Part shown: in pieces, positions 29,175 through 40,888 of the stretch
Layout: every line of letters begins with the position of its first letter
Position numbering within the stretch: the first letter of the stretch is position 1
NCBI RefSeq assembly: GCF_013368755.1
Contig: NC_049562.1
Span: 4,402,001-4,466,000, forward strand
DNA: 64,000 nt
Origin: Talaromyces rugulosus
Lineage: Eukaryota > Ascomycota > Eurotiomycetes > Eurotiales > Trichocomaceae
Reading direction: 5' to 3'
Position numbers and translations under genes: made by a program
Notes under the pieces: model-generated
Told to the model about the DNA's origin: nothing
Databases searched by the model: none
Seen by the model: only the letters and a program-made list of their open reading frames with translations

Positions 29175-31610
29175 ATGCCGGACGACTCCATCCCCAAAAC
29201 GTTCCCGGGCCTGTCCTCCAAGCTGTCCGCAGCGCCCAAGAAGTCGCTGTTTGAACGCCAAAAAGCCGAGGCTGAGGCAAAACGCGCTCGCGAACGAGCC
29301 GAGACAGCCGCGGTTTATGAGGACTTTGTCAAATCCTTCGAAGACGACGGCGGTGATGCGGTTGGTAGTCGGAATCCTGGTACCAGGCCTCCCGGGTTTG
29401 GTCATTCGGGGCCTGGCAGTCTTGCACCACCACCCAGACGACATTTTACCGGTTCGTCGACGCGCAATAGCGGACCGGGCAGCTTAGGTCCGCCGCCTCC
29501 ACTGGCTCGAAAACGGACGCACGATGGCTTCCACCGCGATCGCGATCGAGATTCCGGGCAGGGGATATTTGGCTACGACAATTCTGGGCCGGCCGCTGCG
29601 TTTCGCACTTCGGATGATGAAGAAGAGAGGACGGTGGAGGATAAAGAAGCCGAAAGAGCTGTTGCAAAGCCTACTGTCTACCTTGCCTCCCTACCGCCCG
29701 GTACGTCGCCTACAGTCATCAAGGCTCTGATGCCAAAGACTCTCTCGGTGGATGCCGTCAAGATCATTCCTCCACCTTCGCAACCGTCTACAGAGCGCAG
29801 GTCCTTTTCTGCAATTGTCACATTATCGAAAGAAACGGCGGCTTCCGATATCGATTTAGCAGTGAGTGCGCTACAGAACAAATACTTGGGATGGGGCTAC
29901 AACCTGTCTATTTCGCGCCATCTCTCCTCCGCCGCAATCCACCCGGGATTGCCAGTCAGTGTTGCTTCATCGTCTACGAGTTCGCTACCTTTCGGCGCAA
30001 AGGTAATCAACCAGGCCCCTGTTGGCAGGATGAATCGAGCCCCGCCACCTGGTCCTCATCGGGGTGGGTTTGCACCTCCAGCTTCATACGGATCACAGTA
30101 TACAAGGCCTGCATCATCAGCTCAAATAGAGGTCAAGCCGCCGTCCGACCTGAAGCAATTGCAGCTTATTCACAAGACTCTGGAGAACCTTCTAAATTAT
30201 GGCCCTGAATTCGAAGCGCTGCTTATGAGCCGGTCAGAGGTGCAAAGAGATGAGAAATGGGCTTGGATTTGGGATCCACGCAGCACTGGAGGCGTGTGGT
30301 ATCGGTGGAAGCTCTGGGACATTCTTACCAACTCCAAAGACGATCGAAGGCAGCGCGGTCGAAGCGACAACACGGTTTCGCTGATCTTTGAAGGCGGCGC
30401 AAACTGGGTTGGTCCAGAGAAGCCGATCCGGTTTGAGTATACGACAAAGATTGACGAATTTGTCTCGGATGAAGAGTATAATTCTTCTGAGGAAGATGAA
30501 TCCGACCATGAAGACGAAAGGCGCCGTCATGCTGTGGATGATGGGTTAGGAAATGACGATGGCGTGGGATATATGAACCCATTACAAAAAGCCAAAATTA
30601 CACATTTGATTGCACGATTACCGACAGCCAACAGCAAGCTACGCCGAGGGGATGTGGCCCGCGTAACAGCATTCGCCATTGAGCATGCAAGTGGTGGCGC
30701 AGAAGAAGTGGTTGAGATGCTCGTCGCCAACGTTCTCAGTCCATTCGCATATTCACGGGCAAACCCAGATCGCGACGACGCACATAGCGCGCTTCGAGAA
30801 GGTGAACAACAACAACAACAACAACAGAGTGCTTCTGCAGAAAGCACTGACAACACGTCCCACAAATCGAAAGAGGATACGTCCGCGGCCAAGCTTGTCG
30901 GTCTGTACGTTATCTCTGATATCTTCTCGTCGTCCTCTACAAGTGGTGTCCGTCATGCTTGGCGGTATCGACAGCTTTTTGAGCACGCATTCCGAGCTTA
31001 TAATGTCTTTGAGCACCTGGGTCGTCTAGAGAAAGAATTCCGCTGGGGTCGACTGAAGGCAGAGAAGTGGAAACGAAGCGTCGGATCCATCCTTCATCTC
31101 TGGGAGGGCTGGAGTGTATTCCCTCATTCAAGCCAAGACCACTTTGTTCATGTGTTTGAAAACCCACCTCTGACGGAAGAGGAACTTGCAGAGGAGAAGA
31201 AGAAGGCCGAGGCTGAAAAGGCCAGTGCAGCAGCGGCTAGCAGCAAAGGCAAGAGTCGGTGGAAGGCGGTCGACGACGACGCAGTTTCTGGAGGAGGGAA
31301 GTTTGACCCGAGCCAACCCTCGACCCTTGATCCCCAGGGAATAGAGGAATTCAACGACGAGCTAGACGGGGAGCCTATGAGCGACATTGACGGCGTCCCC
31401 ATGGAAGATAGTGATCTGGACGAAGCTGAGCTGGACGGGCAGCCGCTGGACATGGATACTGAGATGGGCGACAGCGAAGAGAAGCAGCCAACTCAGGCAG
31501 CAGAGGCAGAGTCTGGGGGCAGGCCAGATGAACAGGCGCCAGTTGGGCGAGTGCGAAAACCACGGCCCAAAGCTGAAGACATGTTTGCGGATTCAGATGA
31601 CGAAGACTGA
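29175..31610 (+). CDS. U2 snRNP-associated SURP/CID protein (SR140-like)
   Basis: The intronless gene encodes 811 aa from ATG 29175; an in-frame Met at 29061 would add 38 aa that look like leader (MSTVVTFCASPCLSF). The domain order is that of SR140: an RRM at about 165-250 (KPTVYLASLPPGTSPTVIKA), a SURP module at about 325-385 (QLIHKTLENLLNYGPEFEAL), and a CID at about 467-660 (MNPLQKAKITHLIARLPTAN through EHLGRLEKEFRWGRLKAEKW). Low-complexity acidic and Pro-rich stretches surround them. The role would be pre-mRNA splicing with the U2 particle in the nucleus. A CAA microsatellite encodes a Gln run (about 544-550) inside the CID. Confidence 0.85.
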   Translation: MPDDSIPKTFPGLSSKLSAAPKKSLFERQKAEAEAKRARERAETAAVYEDFVKSFEDDGGDAVGSRNPGTRPPGFGHSGPGSLAPPPRRHFTGSSTRNSGPGSLGPPPPLARKRTHDGFHRDRDRDSGQGIFGYDNSGPAAAFRTSDDEEERTVEDKEAERAVAKPTVYLASLPPGTSPTVIKALMPKTLSVDAVKIIPPPSQPSTERRSFSAIVTLSKETAASDIDLAVSALQNKYLGWGYNLSISRHLSSAAIHPGLPVSVASSSTSSLPFGAKVINQAPVGRMNRAPPPGPHRGGFAPPASYGSQYTRPASSAQIEVKPPSDLKQLQLIHKTLENLLNYGPEFEALLMSRSEVQRDEKWAWIWDPRSTGGVWYRWKLWDILTNSKDDRRQRGRSDNTVSLIFEGGANWVGPEKPIRFEYTTKIDEFVSDEEYNSSEEDESDHEDERRRHAVDDGLGNDDGVGYMNPLQKAKITHLIARLPTANSKLRRGDVARVTAFAIEHASGGAEEVVEMLVANVLSPFAYSRANPDRDDAHSALREGEQQQQQQQSASAESTDNTSHKSKEDTSAAKLVGLYVISDIFSSSSTSGVRHAWRYRQLFEHAFRAYNVFEHLGRLEKEFRWGRLKAEKWKRSVGSILHLWEGWSVFPHSSQDHFVHVFENPPLTEEELAEEKKKAEAEKASAAAASSKGKSRWKAVDDDAVSGGGKFDPSQPSTLDPQGIEEFNDELDGEPMSDIDGVPMEDSDLDEAELDGQPLDMDTEMGDSEEKQPTQAAEAESGGRPDEQAPVGRVRKPRPKAEDMFADSDDED

Positions 31611-31894
31611 TAGCTGCACTGGTTGAAATGTAAATAATACATATAGTGTTTAAGGATGAGAATAGTCTGGAGGTGCAAGTAGAGGCCTGACTTATTCCCA
31701 AAGGGGAACCCCCCACCAACGCAGGCCCACAACTTCGTTCGCCGAACCCCTCCTCAAAGCCTCCAAGCCCGCTCTTCATCAACAATAAATAATACTACTC
31801 ACTCCTCAACACCTTCAAGTCGTGTCAACCCACCTCGCGCGCTGTTCATCTCTTTTTGAATTTCAACCGCTTCTTTGCTTCCACATCCATCACA

Positions 31895-32630
31895 ATGGCC
31901 GGTGAGTGCCTGGCTACCGCGTCTACAAACGCTCGGCGCAAACTTCGTCCCCCAGCTGTCTAAAACGCGTACTGACATGTTCAATGTTTTTATCCAGACT
32001 TCAACGAAATCGCAAGTACGTCTCCTTCCAGAGTCACTATCCAGGCTGCAAGCCCTGTTATTTTCGCGACTTCCTTTCTCCCGGGCCTGATCTGACGCCG
32101 ATACAGAACAATTCGTTCAGTTCTACTACCAGACATTCGATTCAGACCGAAAATCCCTCGCAGCTCTCTACGTAAGGCACACCGATGAAGCTCGCTCGCC
32201 CTGAAAGAGTACACACCGCTGACGATCAGACACGATAGCGCGACAACTCCATGCTTACCTTTGAAAGCGGAGCCACAGGAGGCACCGCCAACATTATCGA
32301 GAAGTTAACCGTGAGGAAGCCCAACCTTTGTTACGCTCATAGCAACCAGAGTTCTGATAGATGATGCAGAGTCTTCCATTCCAAAAGGTTCAGCACCAGG
32401 TCGCAACGCTTGACGCCCAGCCCAGCAACGAACAGGGTGGTATCCTTGTCCTCGTTACTGGCGCTCTTTTGGTAGGCGCAATCGCCCAGACGATATGACA
32501 ACCGGTTCTAACAACACACCAGGTCGACGAGGAACAAAAACCAATGAACTACACCCAGTCATTCCAGCTTCTGCCCGACGGCCAAAGCTACTTTGTCTAC
32601 AACGACGTTTTCCGCCTAGTCTACGGCTAG
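31895..32630 (+). CDS. ntf2: Nuclear transport factor 2
   Basis: There are six small exons: 31895-31901 (7 nt), 31998-32015 (18 nt), 32107-32171, 32239-32310, 32370-32471 and 32523-32630. All joins close in frame and give 123 aa, the family's usual size. NTF2 is a homodimer that carries Ran-GDP into the nucleus and binds FxFG nucleoporins. Family features are FNEIAKQFVQFYYQTFDSDR at the N-terminus, DNSMLTFES, EKLTSLPFQKVQHQVATLDA, and the C-terminal FQLLPDGQSYFVYNDVFRLV. The first two exons are unusually short, so automatic gene callers may miss the start. Confidence 0.93.
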
Positions 32631-33416
32631 GGATTTCAGCCTCTAAGAATGAAACACTGTCTTGTCGAAAGGCGGCAGGCATTCTGGGGTTAGTGGGTGG
32701 TTGGCTTAGGGAGGGTCTTTCTGTAGACAAACGAAACAGCTCTGTTCCAATAATTTTCTTTTTCTTCTTCTTTTAGTTTAGTGCTCTGTAATTTGTAGCA
32801 ACTAACTTAACTTATTGCGTAACGGGGTGGCTCCCAGGCTACCAGATTTCCGACACGCGGCCAATTCTAGGTACCAAGAAATCAACAGACTACTTGTATA
32901 AATAGGCAGACGGCATTTCGAATTATTATACATACTTTGACTAGTAAATATTTTGCATCTTATTCTGTGTTGCCCAGTTGCTGGGCTCAACGGCCGAACC
33001 AACCCAGAGCGGCTTAGCCGGAAAGCAACAAGTTGTCGTTCCCGACTGAGACCTGACCAAAACACTCAACTCGCAATATTTAATCCACGCCCCAGTCTGA
33101 ACTCAAGGTAGCATCACCTGAAACCATCTCCGCATGCTACGCCAGCAGAGCAAAGAGAATACTTACTTTATTAAGATCTGCGTGGCGCTAACGCATTTAT
33201 CTGTCGACAGCTACAATCTTGAAACCGTCCACGTTGCTCCTTAACGCCGATCCATCGGGAGCCACGTCTATCTTTCCACATACACTGCTACGACAGGAAC
33301 TGCTTCTTGCTTGACGGTTGATCTCTTCCTGGAAAGCTCGATTCCGTGTTTCTTTGTTCAACGACCGCCTACGCTATTCGCCTCCGGTACGCTTTTGATT
33401 TGCCATTTCAGTCAAG
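32631..33416. other. Intergenic between ntf2 and tvp18
   Basis: This holds the 3' region of ntf2 and the promoter and 5' leader of tvp18. No other gene is seen. Confidence 0.5.
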
Positions 33417-34128
33417 ATGACTCTCGCCGAGGAATTTCGCACGCGCAACTTCAGTAAGCTGGTTCTTGCTCGAATAAGACGTTATTGGGGTTTACTAACA
33501 TTAACCTTTTCTTAACAGGTATTTACGGACAATGGTTAGCCTCCCCAAATCGCTTGCGTTTGCCCCCCTTATTTGGCGACACTTTTTGCACGAGCTCTCC
33601 CACGATACGGGTCTCGATGTCTTTGAAAAACATATCCTGACCGTTTTCTTTGTGTAGGACCGGCGTTATATGCATCTTTCTCTGCTTCGCTCTAGGCATT
33701 GCCAACATTTTCGCGCCCCTTCTGCGAATTCCGTTTAGCATTGTGTGCTTGTGAGTCAACGAGATCAAGACCTAGAAACAAAGCCCGACTAACCGCGATG
33801 TGTGTGTGTGTGTGTGTGTTTGTATAGGTGCTGCGCTTTCATCATCGTCTTCATCGAAGTCCCATTCCTGCTCCGGGTATGCCCAACCTCGTCCAAGTTT
33901 GACGACTTTATCCGCCGCTTCACCAGCAACTACATGCGCGCGCTTATCTACACCTGCATGAGTGCTGTGCAGTGGGTGAGTCTGGTTTCGGGCGCGTCCA
34001 GCCTGATCGCCGCCGCCGTCTTCCTGCTCTTTGCTGCGGCGTTTTACCTTCTCGCCGCTCTGAAACACCAGGATTTCATCGGCAGCAAAACCTTGGGTGG
34101 GCAGGGAATTGCGCAAATGATTGTGTAG
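33417..34128 (+). CDS. tvp18: Golgi membrane protein Tvp18
   Basis: The exons 33417-33453, 33519-33534 (16 nt), 33658-33750 and 33828-34128 join in frame and give 148 aa. The protein begins MTLAEEFRTRNFSIYGQWTG, as in fungal Tvp18, and has four hydrophobic segments (VICIFLCFALGIANIFAPLL, the VCLCCAFIIVFIEVPFLLRV region, MRALIYTCMSAVQWVSLVSG, LIAAAVFLLFAAAFYLLAAL). It ends GSKTLGGQGIAQMIV, a highly conserved tail. In yeast it is a late Golgi vesicle protein of the Yip-interacting set. Exon 2 is only 16 nt, and the third intron ends in a TG repeat. Confidence 0.93.
33799..33818. repeat. (TG)10 microsatellite in tvp18 intron 3
   Basis: Ten TG units lie 9 nt before the acceptor AG of the third intron (tttgtatag follows). 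They occupy the place of the polypyrimidine tract and are likely to vary in length among strains. Confidence 0.85.
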
Positions 34129-37100
34129 ACGAGGTTGTCTTCTTTTTTTTTTCCCTGTCCTGTCCTTTTTTTATGTTTTCTACTCTCGTGAGGAGTGGAA
34201 ACTTTGCCTCCCTCGGTTTCGTCGGATGGGAGGAATGGTGTCATGCCCGTTGCCATGCCTACCTTGTTAGCATTATGTCCTTAAAAAGCTGTATGATTGT
34301 TATATACCGTGTATTGTCAGTGATTGCCCCGTCGATCCGTTAATTCAAATTGATATCACCCATGTCAGTTTAGTATGGTCCATAACGAGTCATTTTGTCG
34401 ACCCTTGGTAGCGTATTGAGTTTGGGACAACATTACGGTGTGCAATAATAAAGTTGCTCAAAAATGGGATTACCCCTGAGAGATTTGCACAGAACCAATG
34501 GAAATAAATGTCGCACGGCAGAATGTATGTATCAATGGATTCAAAGGTTTTTTTTAGGAATGCACCAGTAAATGCCGCATACTACTATACGGAGTACAGA
34601 TCACAGGCGAATCTACAGAAACACAACTGTGCACAATTGATGCAAGTCATCCTCGGATATCGGCAATTACGACTGCCTTTCACCTGCCCATTTGTCCTTT
34701 ATTTCAATTTAAACTGATTATTCAAGACACGGATTTGACCCATCGACGTCATTTAATGTGATGCATGCGGGGCTTGTCGAATATGGTATGGCGGGGTATC
34801 TATCAAGTTTTGCAGGTTTCAATAATGAACTTTCAATACTGTTTTTTTTTTTTGGAAATATCGATTGGTTAATCAAAAACGTTATTGCATTTATACTACA
34901 TAGGTACTAACTATATTGACTCAATTGCTGGCAGGTATGAGGTGTTCATATACGTCAGACGTCTGGACCCCGGGACCTGGACTAGTCAATATTTTGTGTA
35001 TAAGAGATTGCGTGCTTGTTCGGATATGGCAGCCGGACTACACGTATCAACACTTTCCCAACATCAGCTTGTAAATAATTGATCATTCATGGATGATGTG
35101 TCATAGAAACTAGTGACTACCCCGAAAGTCAGTCCTCGAGAACAAGCCAAAATGCGGGGAGCGAGGGGGGCGTGATCGCTGTTTTAGTTTACTAGTTGAG
35201 TTTTCTGTATATTTGATTGCAAACTGCGTCGTGCAGACACCCGAATGCTGTCAGAAGATCAACGCCTGCCCTTGATAGATATCTATCAACACCCAGCAGC
35301 AGCAGCAAGGTCAAAACACCCGACGCCTGGTATCTGCACCACTGAGAGGCCAGGCCAACGCATGCGACTGACAGGCTTCAGCTTGGCGCGCGAAATTCTC
35401 CGGGATGAGGATACTTGGCGCACGGAGGCGATCCGACAACGTGGCCTGCATCAATTGATATACTCCTATCAGTTTATACAGAGTAGTACCCTAAGAGGTA
35501 GACAGATTAAGTTTCTGTGCATTCATATCTCGGCAAGCTAACTCGGGGCTATCGCATCAGAGATAAGCCATATCTCAGCCATAATCTTCAGCTATCATCA
35601 GCCCATAATCAAGATAGCACTATAATTATTGATATGATATGATATGATACAATATGAGAGTATTCCGCCATCGTCATCCATGATCTAGACAGCCTGCATT
35701 GGGCCTAGTACAATACAGTACGATACGGCTAGTAGTCATGGATCGTCCAGAACCAGGCAAATCGAAGGCAATTTGCCTCCACCTGAGACTGGATTCGTCG
35801 CGAGATAGCCCCTGAGGCATTTCTATTCTGGCTATGCTTCAGGCGGCCACAATATTAATTAGTTACCAGACGAGTTTGGTCTTGATATTAGAGAAGATTA
35901 ATCCAGGGCACGAGTAAATAGTACTCAGCAGTACATCTAGTAGTAATAATAAACTGCGGAATAATAGAAGAAAGAAGAAGAAAAAAGGCCCACCGGATCC
36001 ATCATGACCGCAATTTCATTTTCCGTAAAAAAAAACTGAAAAAAACCTCATTGCAAGACCCAATAATAATAGCCACAGACTTGGTCATCAGCGAGTGCTA
36101 AATCGACGGGCTCCGGGTTCGGCCCACTCACTCCCATACGGTATTGTGACGGTGGTTACTGGGCCCCCCGCTAAGCCTCGCAGCGCCGACCGCGTCAAGG
36201 CACGTCACACGACTGCGCAGGGAAGCCAAGTGGGCCGTGGCAGAAAGAGCGCCGGGGCTGGCCCTCTCGACATGGTGTTTCTACGTAATAATAGCCTTCA
36301 TATATGGGCCAGATGTGTCCTCATTATTGTTGTCTTTGTCTACTGACACTCTGACTCTTTGACTCTCTACCTCTGACTGCACTACCTACACACGCCTTTT
36401 GATCCGGTCCATTTCCAATTCTCTTATCTATCCACCTCTCTATCAATCTCTCTATCTCTGTTCCTACAGTCATCTCGGGCTGACCTGGCCAATCGCAAAA
36501 CACAAGAGCTCGACTCTCCCAACACTTCAACAAAAGGTATTCTTGCTATTTTTTGACTATTTCCCCCCTTCTTACCGCCTTTTGATCGCCCTGGCCTCCC
36601 CCCAGTTTTTCATGCAAGTCAACCTGGCTAGACTGTGTCTCGCCCCAAGGCGGTGAGAGCGCCTCTGATAAGCCCTGCTGGACGATTGCGTGCCTCGACG
36701 CTCTGCCAGGAAGTTAAAACTGTGTCAGACGCTGCTCGCTCGTGACTCCTCTTTGCCCTTTTTGTTTTTTGTTTCATTCTTTGAGCCATGTTGCTGTAAA
36801 GTGCCTCGCAATCAATTGCCATTCGTTGCCATCGTCATCGTCGGTTACCTCCGGTTACGAAAGGGCAAAAAAATAGCTCCGCAGAAATTGCCTCAAACTC
36901 CCCTCTCTACCTCTACCTTTCTCTCTCCTTCTCCACAACCAACATTGACCGCTTTGAGCTCGAGCTCGCATTGTTACCGTTGTTTGACGCAGAATTGCCG
37001 CCCCGCGTTGTTTGGCTGTACTGTTGTCTGTCTCCTGTGTTGCTGCTTGCTGCTTGCCTCGCAATCCCTAGCATGGGCGGTTACTGACTCCAACAAGGGA

Positions 37101-37190
37101 ACCAACCCCAACCTTTGAAGCTCCAGCAATTTCACCTCATCCAGCTGCCCACCACGGCGTCCGACACGTTTTTATAACATTTCCCTCGCC
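34129..37190. other. Long intergenic region with pyrimidine-rich leader
   Basis: This is about 3 kb without a supportable gene. The tandem gatatgatatgatat lies near 35636-35655. The part from about 36350 to 37190 is strongly CT-rich and is probably promoter and a long 5' leader of the Aim21 gene. The open frames in it (for example 36690-37118) are low-complexity. Confidence 0.45.
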
Positions 37191-40062
37191 ATGTCAACTC
37201 CCTCATTGCCGGTGATACCACCTCGTCCGTCCAGGTCCCCCCGGGCCCTTGGACCGGACGTCCCCTCGATCCCGCCTCGCCCCAGCAACCGTCACTTCGA
37301 GCGCTCGGTTTCTCCTTCCAGAGACAGCTATGCGCCCTCGCCCTTGAACGGCCCTCCGTCCCTCTCGAGAACGACCTCGCAGGACCTGCCCGCGCGTCCG
37401 CCCAGCGTGACCATTCCCTCGCTCGGCGAGGAGGGCATCGAGTACGAGGAGCTCGCCGCTGTCCCCGCCGAAACCAGAAACGTGGGCAGCGACCTGAAGC
37501 TGCACGCCCCCAAGCCGTCTCTCCCAACTTCAAGTGCAAATGCGAGAGTCCAGGCCGTCACTCGCACCGACTCCAGTGAGGCCGTTGCCGCCGGTTTCGG
37601 GCAATCGCAGTCGCCTGCTCTCGACGAGGATCAGCGCAGTCGCTCCTTGCACTCCAAGCCCAGTGCCTCGCGTGCCGACTCCTCCAGAGCCTCAAGCACC
37701 AATCGCCGCCAGTCCCTCGAGGAGCAAGGAATTCCCGAGATCGGACAGCGCGTGCCTATGCTGGCCTTTGCCGGCGACGTGCAAGCTCCATCTCCCGCTC
37801 CGCCGCGCTCTACTTCGGCTACGGGGAACCGCGTTTCACGCCACCACCATCGCACTCGCAGTGGCCGCGATGTGATTCTTCCTCCAGGTAGCTATGGTCT
37901 TCACGGCCATGGCGTTCCATCCGGCGACAAGTTCGAAAAGGCCTGGTACGACAAACACCCGGATGAATATGCTCGCGAGGAGCAGGGCCAATATGGTCCC
38001 GCAATTGCTCCACGCCCCGACTGGGCTTTGAGCAGCGATGATCTCAACCGTATTGTCAAGAGCAAGGAAAACGTTCCAGGTGAGGATTTTCTACTGAAAA
38101 AAAAAACCAACCATATTACTTTGCTGACTGACTGGTGTGCTATCAGAGGCTGCCCTAGATAATTCTGGTACCCCAGAGGAAGAGGTTGGCTATATCGCAA
38201 CCGAAGAATACAACCGCTTGGACTCTCAGCCTGTGGCTGAATCTCCGCTCCGTCAGGCCAATTTCCCAACTACTGAACTGCGCCGAACCCAGAGTATGCA
38301 GTCAAATGCCAGTAGTGACGCTGCCGGCCGTACCATCCACATCGACCACCCTTACCATTCTGCTCACCACCCCGACGGCTATGCCCAAACCCCAGAACCA
38401 CATCTGTCCCATGATTTCGACGACGACGCAGCCAATGATGACGAACCTATTCTTGCCACCGACGAAGTCCGCCCCGGGTCCGCTTATCTTCATCCTGCCA
38501 TATCCCCTAGACGCACGAGCTCAGAGTTCCACGACATAGAGCGTTTCCAGAGTCGCACTCCTAGCGCACCCAACAGTCGACCCAGCAGTCTCCACGGCGC
38601 TCCAGCCGGTCTCGCTCGTTGGAACTCACGTAGTGAAGAGCCGGAAGATGTTCATACCCCGTTAGAAGATGTCGAGGAATATGAACCGCTTTTCCCTGAA
38701 GACGAGAAGTCGGGCAAGGCGGTGTCCGCTGCCGAGCGTTTCAAGAAGCGCCCAGAGTTGGCCAAGCAGCGCTTTCCTAGTCAAGATATCTGGGAAGACA
38801 CGCCGGATAGTTTGCAGCTGCATACCAGTGTGACAACCCCGGACTTGCCAGAAGGTCAGCTATCATCGAAGAAATTCGAAACTCCAGAAGCGGAAGAGAA
38901 GCGCAGGAAACAGGCCGAACAAGTCGACTCACACCAAGTGGCATCCCATATTCTCAATTCACGCGGTGTTCAGGGCCAATCCAGAGCACGACCCGACACA
39001 CTCAAGCATCGCTTTCCAAGTCAAGACATCTGGGAAGATGCTCCCGAAAGTCAGCAGCTCGTCACGACCGTCGAGCCTACTGAGCCTGAAATAAAGAGCC
39101 CTGATGAGGCTCAGCCTTCAATTCCTTCCCGCCCTTCTATACCTAGCAGACCTCAGAGAATTTCGAAACCCGAAACATCGACCGACGAGAAAAAAGCCCC
39201 CGGCATACCGGAACGCCCTAAGCCGTCGATTCCAGCACGCCCATCAAAAGTTGCCTCCCGGGATTTGCAAGAGAACGCCGGAGCGCCCCCAGTCAGCAAA
39301 GCAAAGCCGGCTGTTCCTGCCCGCCCTGCTGGTGGCAAGCTTGCCGGTATCAAAGCAAATTTCCTGTCAGACTTGAATTCCCGCCTCCAACTCGGCCCAC
39401 AAGGTCCCAAGCCTGCTGAGAAGAAGGAGGAAGCACCCGAAGAGAAGACGCCACTCGCTGATGCGCGCAAGGGGCGTGCTCGTGGTCCCGCCAGGCGAAA
39501 GCCAGCCGTCGCCAAAGAGGCCAAACTGCCATCGATACCAGAAATCCGCATCATGGACGCCTGGAACGTGTGGGAGGTCGGCGTTGATGGAAATCTGTCA
39601 GTCAACTTGCCAGAAAAATCCGGCGTGAACGTGGATGAGAAGCCTGTTACTGTTGATATTTCTTTGGACTCTGTCGACAACACAATGGCACCTCCGATTG
39701 CAAAAAACGTGGCTGGAGAGCCGACAGATCCTGTTGCAACCTCCAACACGGAGGGAAAAACGCAAGCCCCCGAGGCTGCCGATGAGGTGGAAGAAGAAAA
39801 AGTCGAGGAATTTACAGATGGTGCCCTCGAGGAATCCCAGGATGAACCAACCACGACAGAAAGCACAAATCAAGCTGAAGCTGAGCCCGAGTCTGCACCT
39901 GTAATTGATCCCACTGCTGTGGGTGAGGTACACGATTCTTCCCCTTCAAAGGAGATCCCAGAGTCAGAACCTTCCCTTGACAAAGATATTTCAGAAAATG
40001 CCATTGAACAACTCGCCGCAGTCGCCGATGGCAAAAAGCCATCGGATGGTTCGGTAGAGTAG
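37191..40062 (+). CDS. aim21: Aim21-family actin patch protein
   Basis: The exons 37191-38079 and 38147-40062 join in frame (KENVP-EAALDNSG) across a 67-nt intron and give 934 aa. The protein is mostly disordered: repeated Pro-rich motifs that would bind SH3 domains (IPPRPS at the start, and IPSRPSIPSRPQR, IPERPKPSIPARPS later), and two copies of the family signature RFPSQDIWEDxPxSxQL. A conserved C-terminal block follows (GKLAGIKANFLSDLNSRLQL). In yeast, Aim21 with Tda2 limits actin assembly at cortical patches during endocytosis. The acidic tail is rich in Glu. The identification rests on the RFPSQDIWED motif and the KANFLSDLNSRL block. Confidence 0.85.
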
Positions 40063-40888
40063 AACGATGCCAGTTGATTCATTTTTGGGGGCGAGAAAAA
40101 AGACGAAAACCAACAAAAAAAAATTATCATCTTAGCAAGGGAAAAAAAGAATTATAGTTTTTTTTTTACCCCCTAATGCCTTGTCTATGTCTCTTCTTCC
40201 CCTGTCTATCTCTGTGAAGTACCTCTTTTTTTAATGCATGTGCTACTACTACATATGTCTCTATTATAACTTTCTTATCCAGTTTAATGGTTCATGAACA
40301 AAACAAGACTTTGCGAGTTTCTCGTTGGAATAGTCAAATACTTGATCTCTGTATTTTTGTCACAAGTACATATATCTTTTAGAGTTAAGAAGTACATTTG
40401 ACTAGTGCAATACTTCTAATAGTTCTTTGAGGATTACCATAAAGCTCTTATTTTTAGTGTAATAGGGCTGATGTAACGTGACAGTTAAAGCGGCATCTTC
40501 GAGTTAGGAAGCTAGCATTGAATTTCCTAGCCATTTTTGACAATTTCGACAAACCATGTACGTTTTTGTACAACCGTGAAATTAACGGCGCTGCTTTAGG
40601 GAGGCATCATACACCTTGAGTGAAAGCAATCTCTCAATCTGGTAATTTCGCCGTGCTGCTAGTAGCTATCACTACCCATGCTGACTGATGCATGGCTGGC
40701 TGATGTAGTTTCTATTGGATTTTTCGTAGTGTGAAGTTTTTGTCTTGACAATTACTAAGATTAGTTGCCGCTATATTTCAATGTTGTTTATATAGTTTCC
40801 ATCTCCTTGGTAAAGAGCCATGTTTCAAAGGTTGGAATGAACAATCTATCATACGCAAGCGCACTCTGTTTCCCTAACAAAAATAAAA
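40063..40888. other. Intergenic
   Basis: This is the 3' region of aim21, with long A and T runs near 40116-40167, and the promoter of the NmrA-like gene. No gene is seen. Confidence 0.5.

Noticed and set aside
35636..35655. gatat tandem repeat considered as CRISPR or minisatellite
   Set aside because: Only a few 5-bp units without spacers; a simple microsatellite.
36095..36346. 83-codon plus-strand frame with hydrophobic end
   Set aside because: Short, no domain, and lies in promoter-like DNA.
39153..39866. 237-codon minus-strand frame
   Set aside because: Antisense to the low-complexity aim21 coding sequence.
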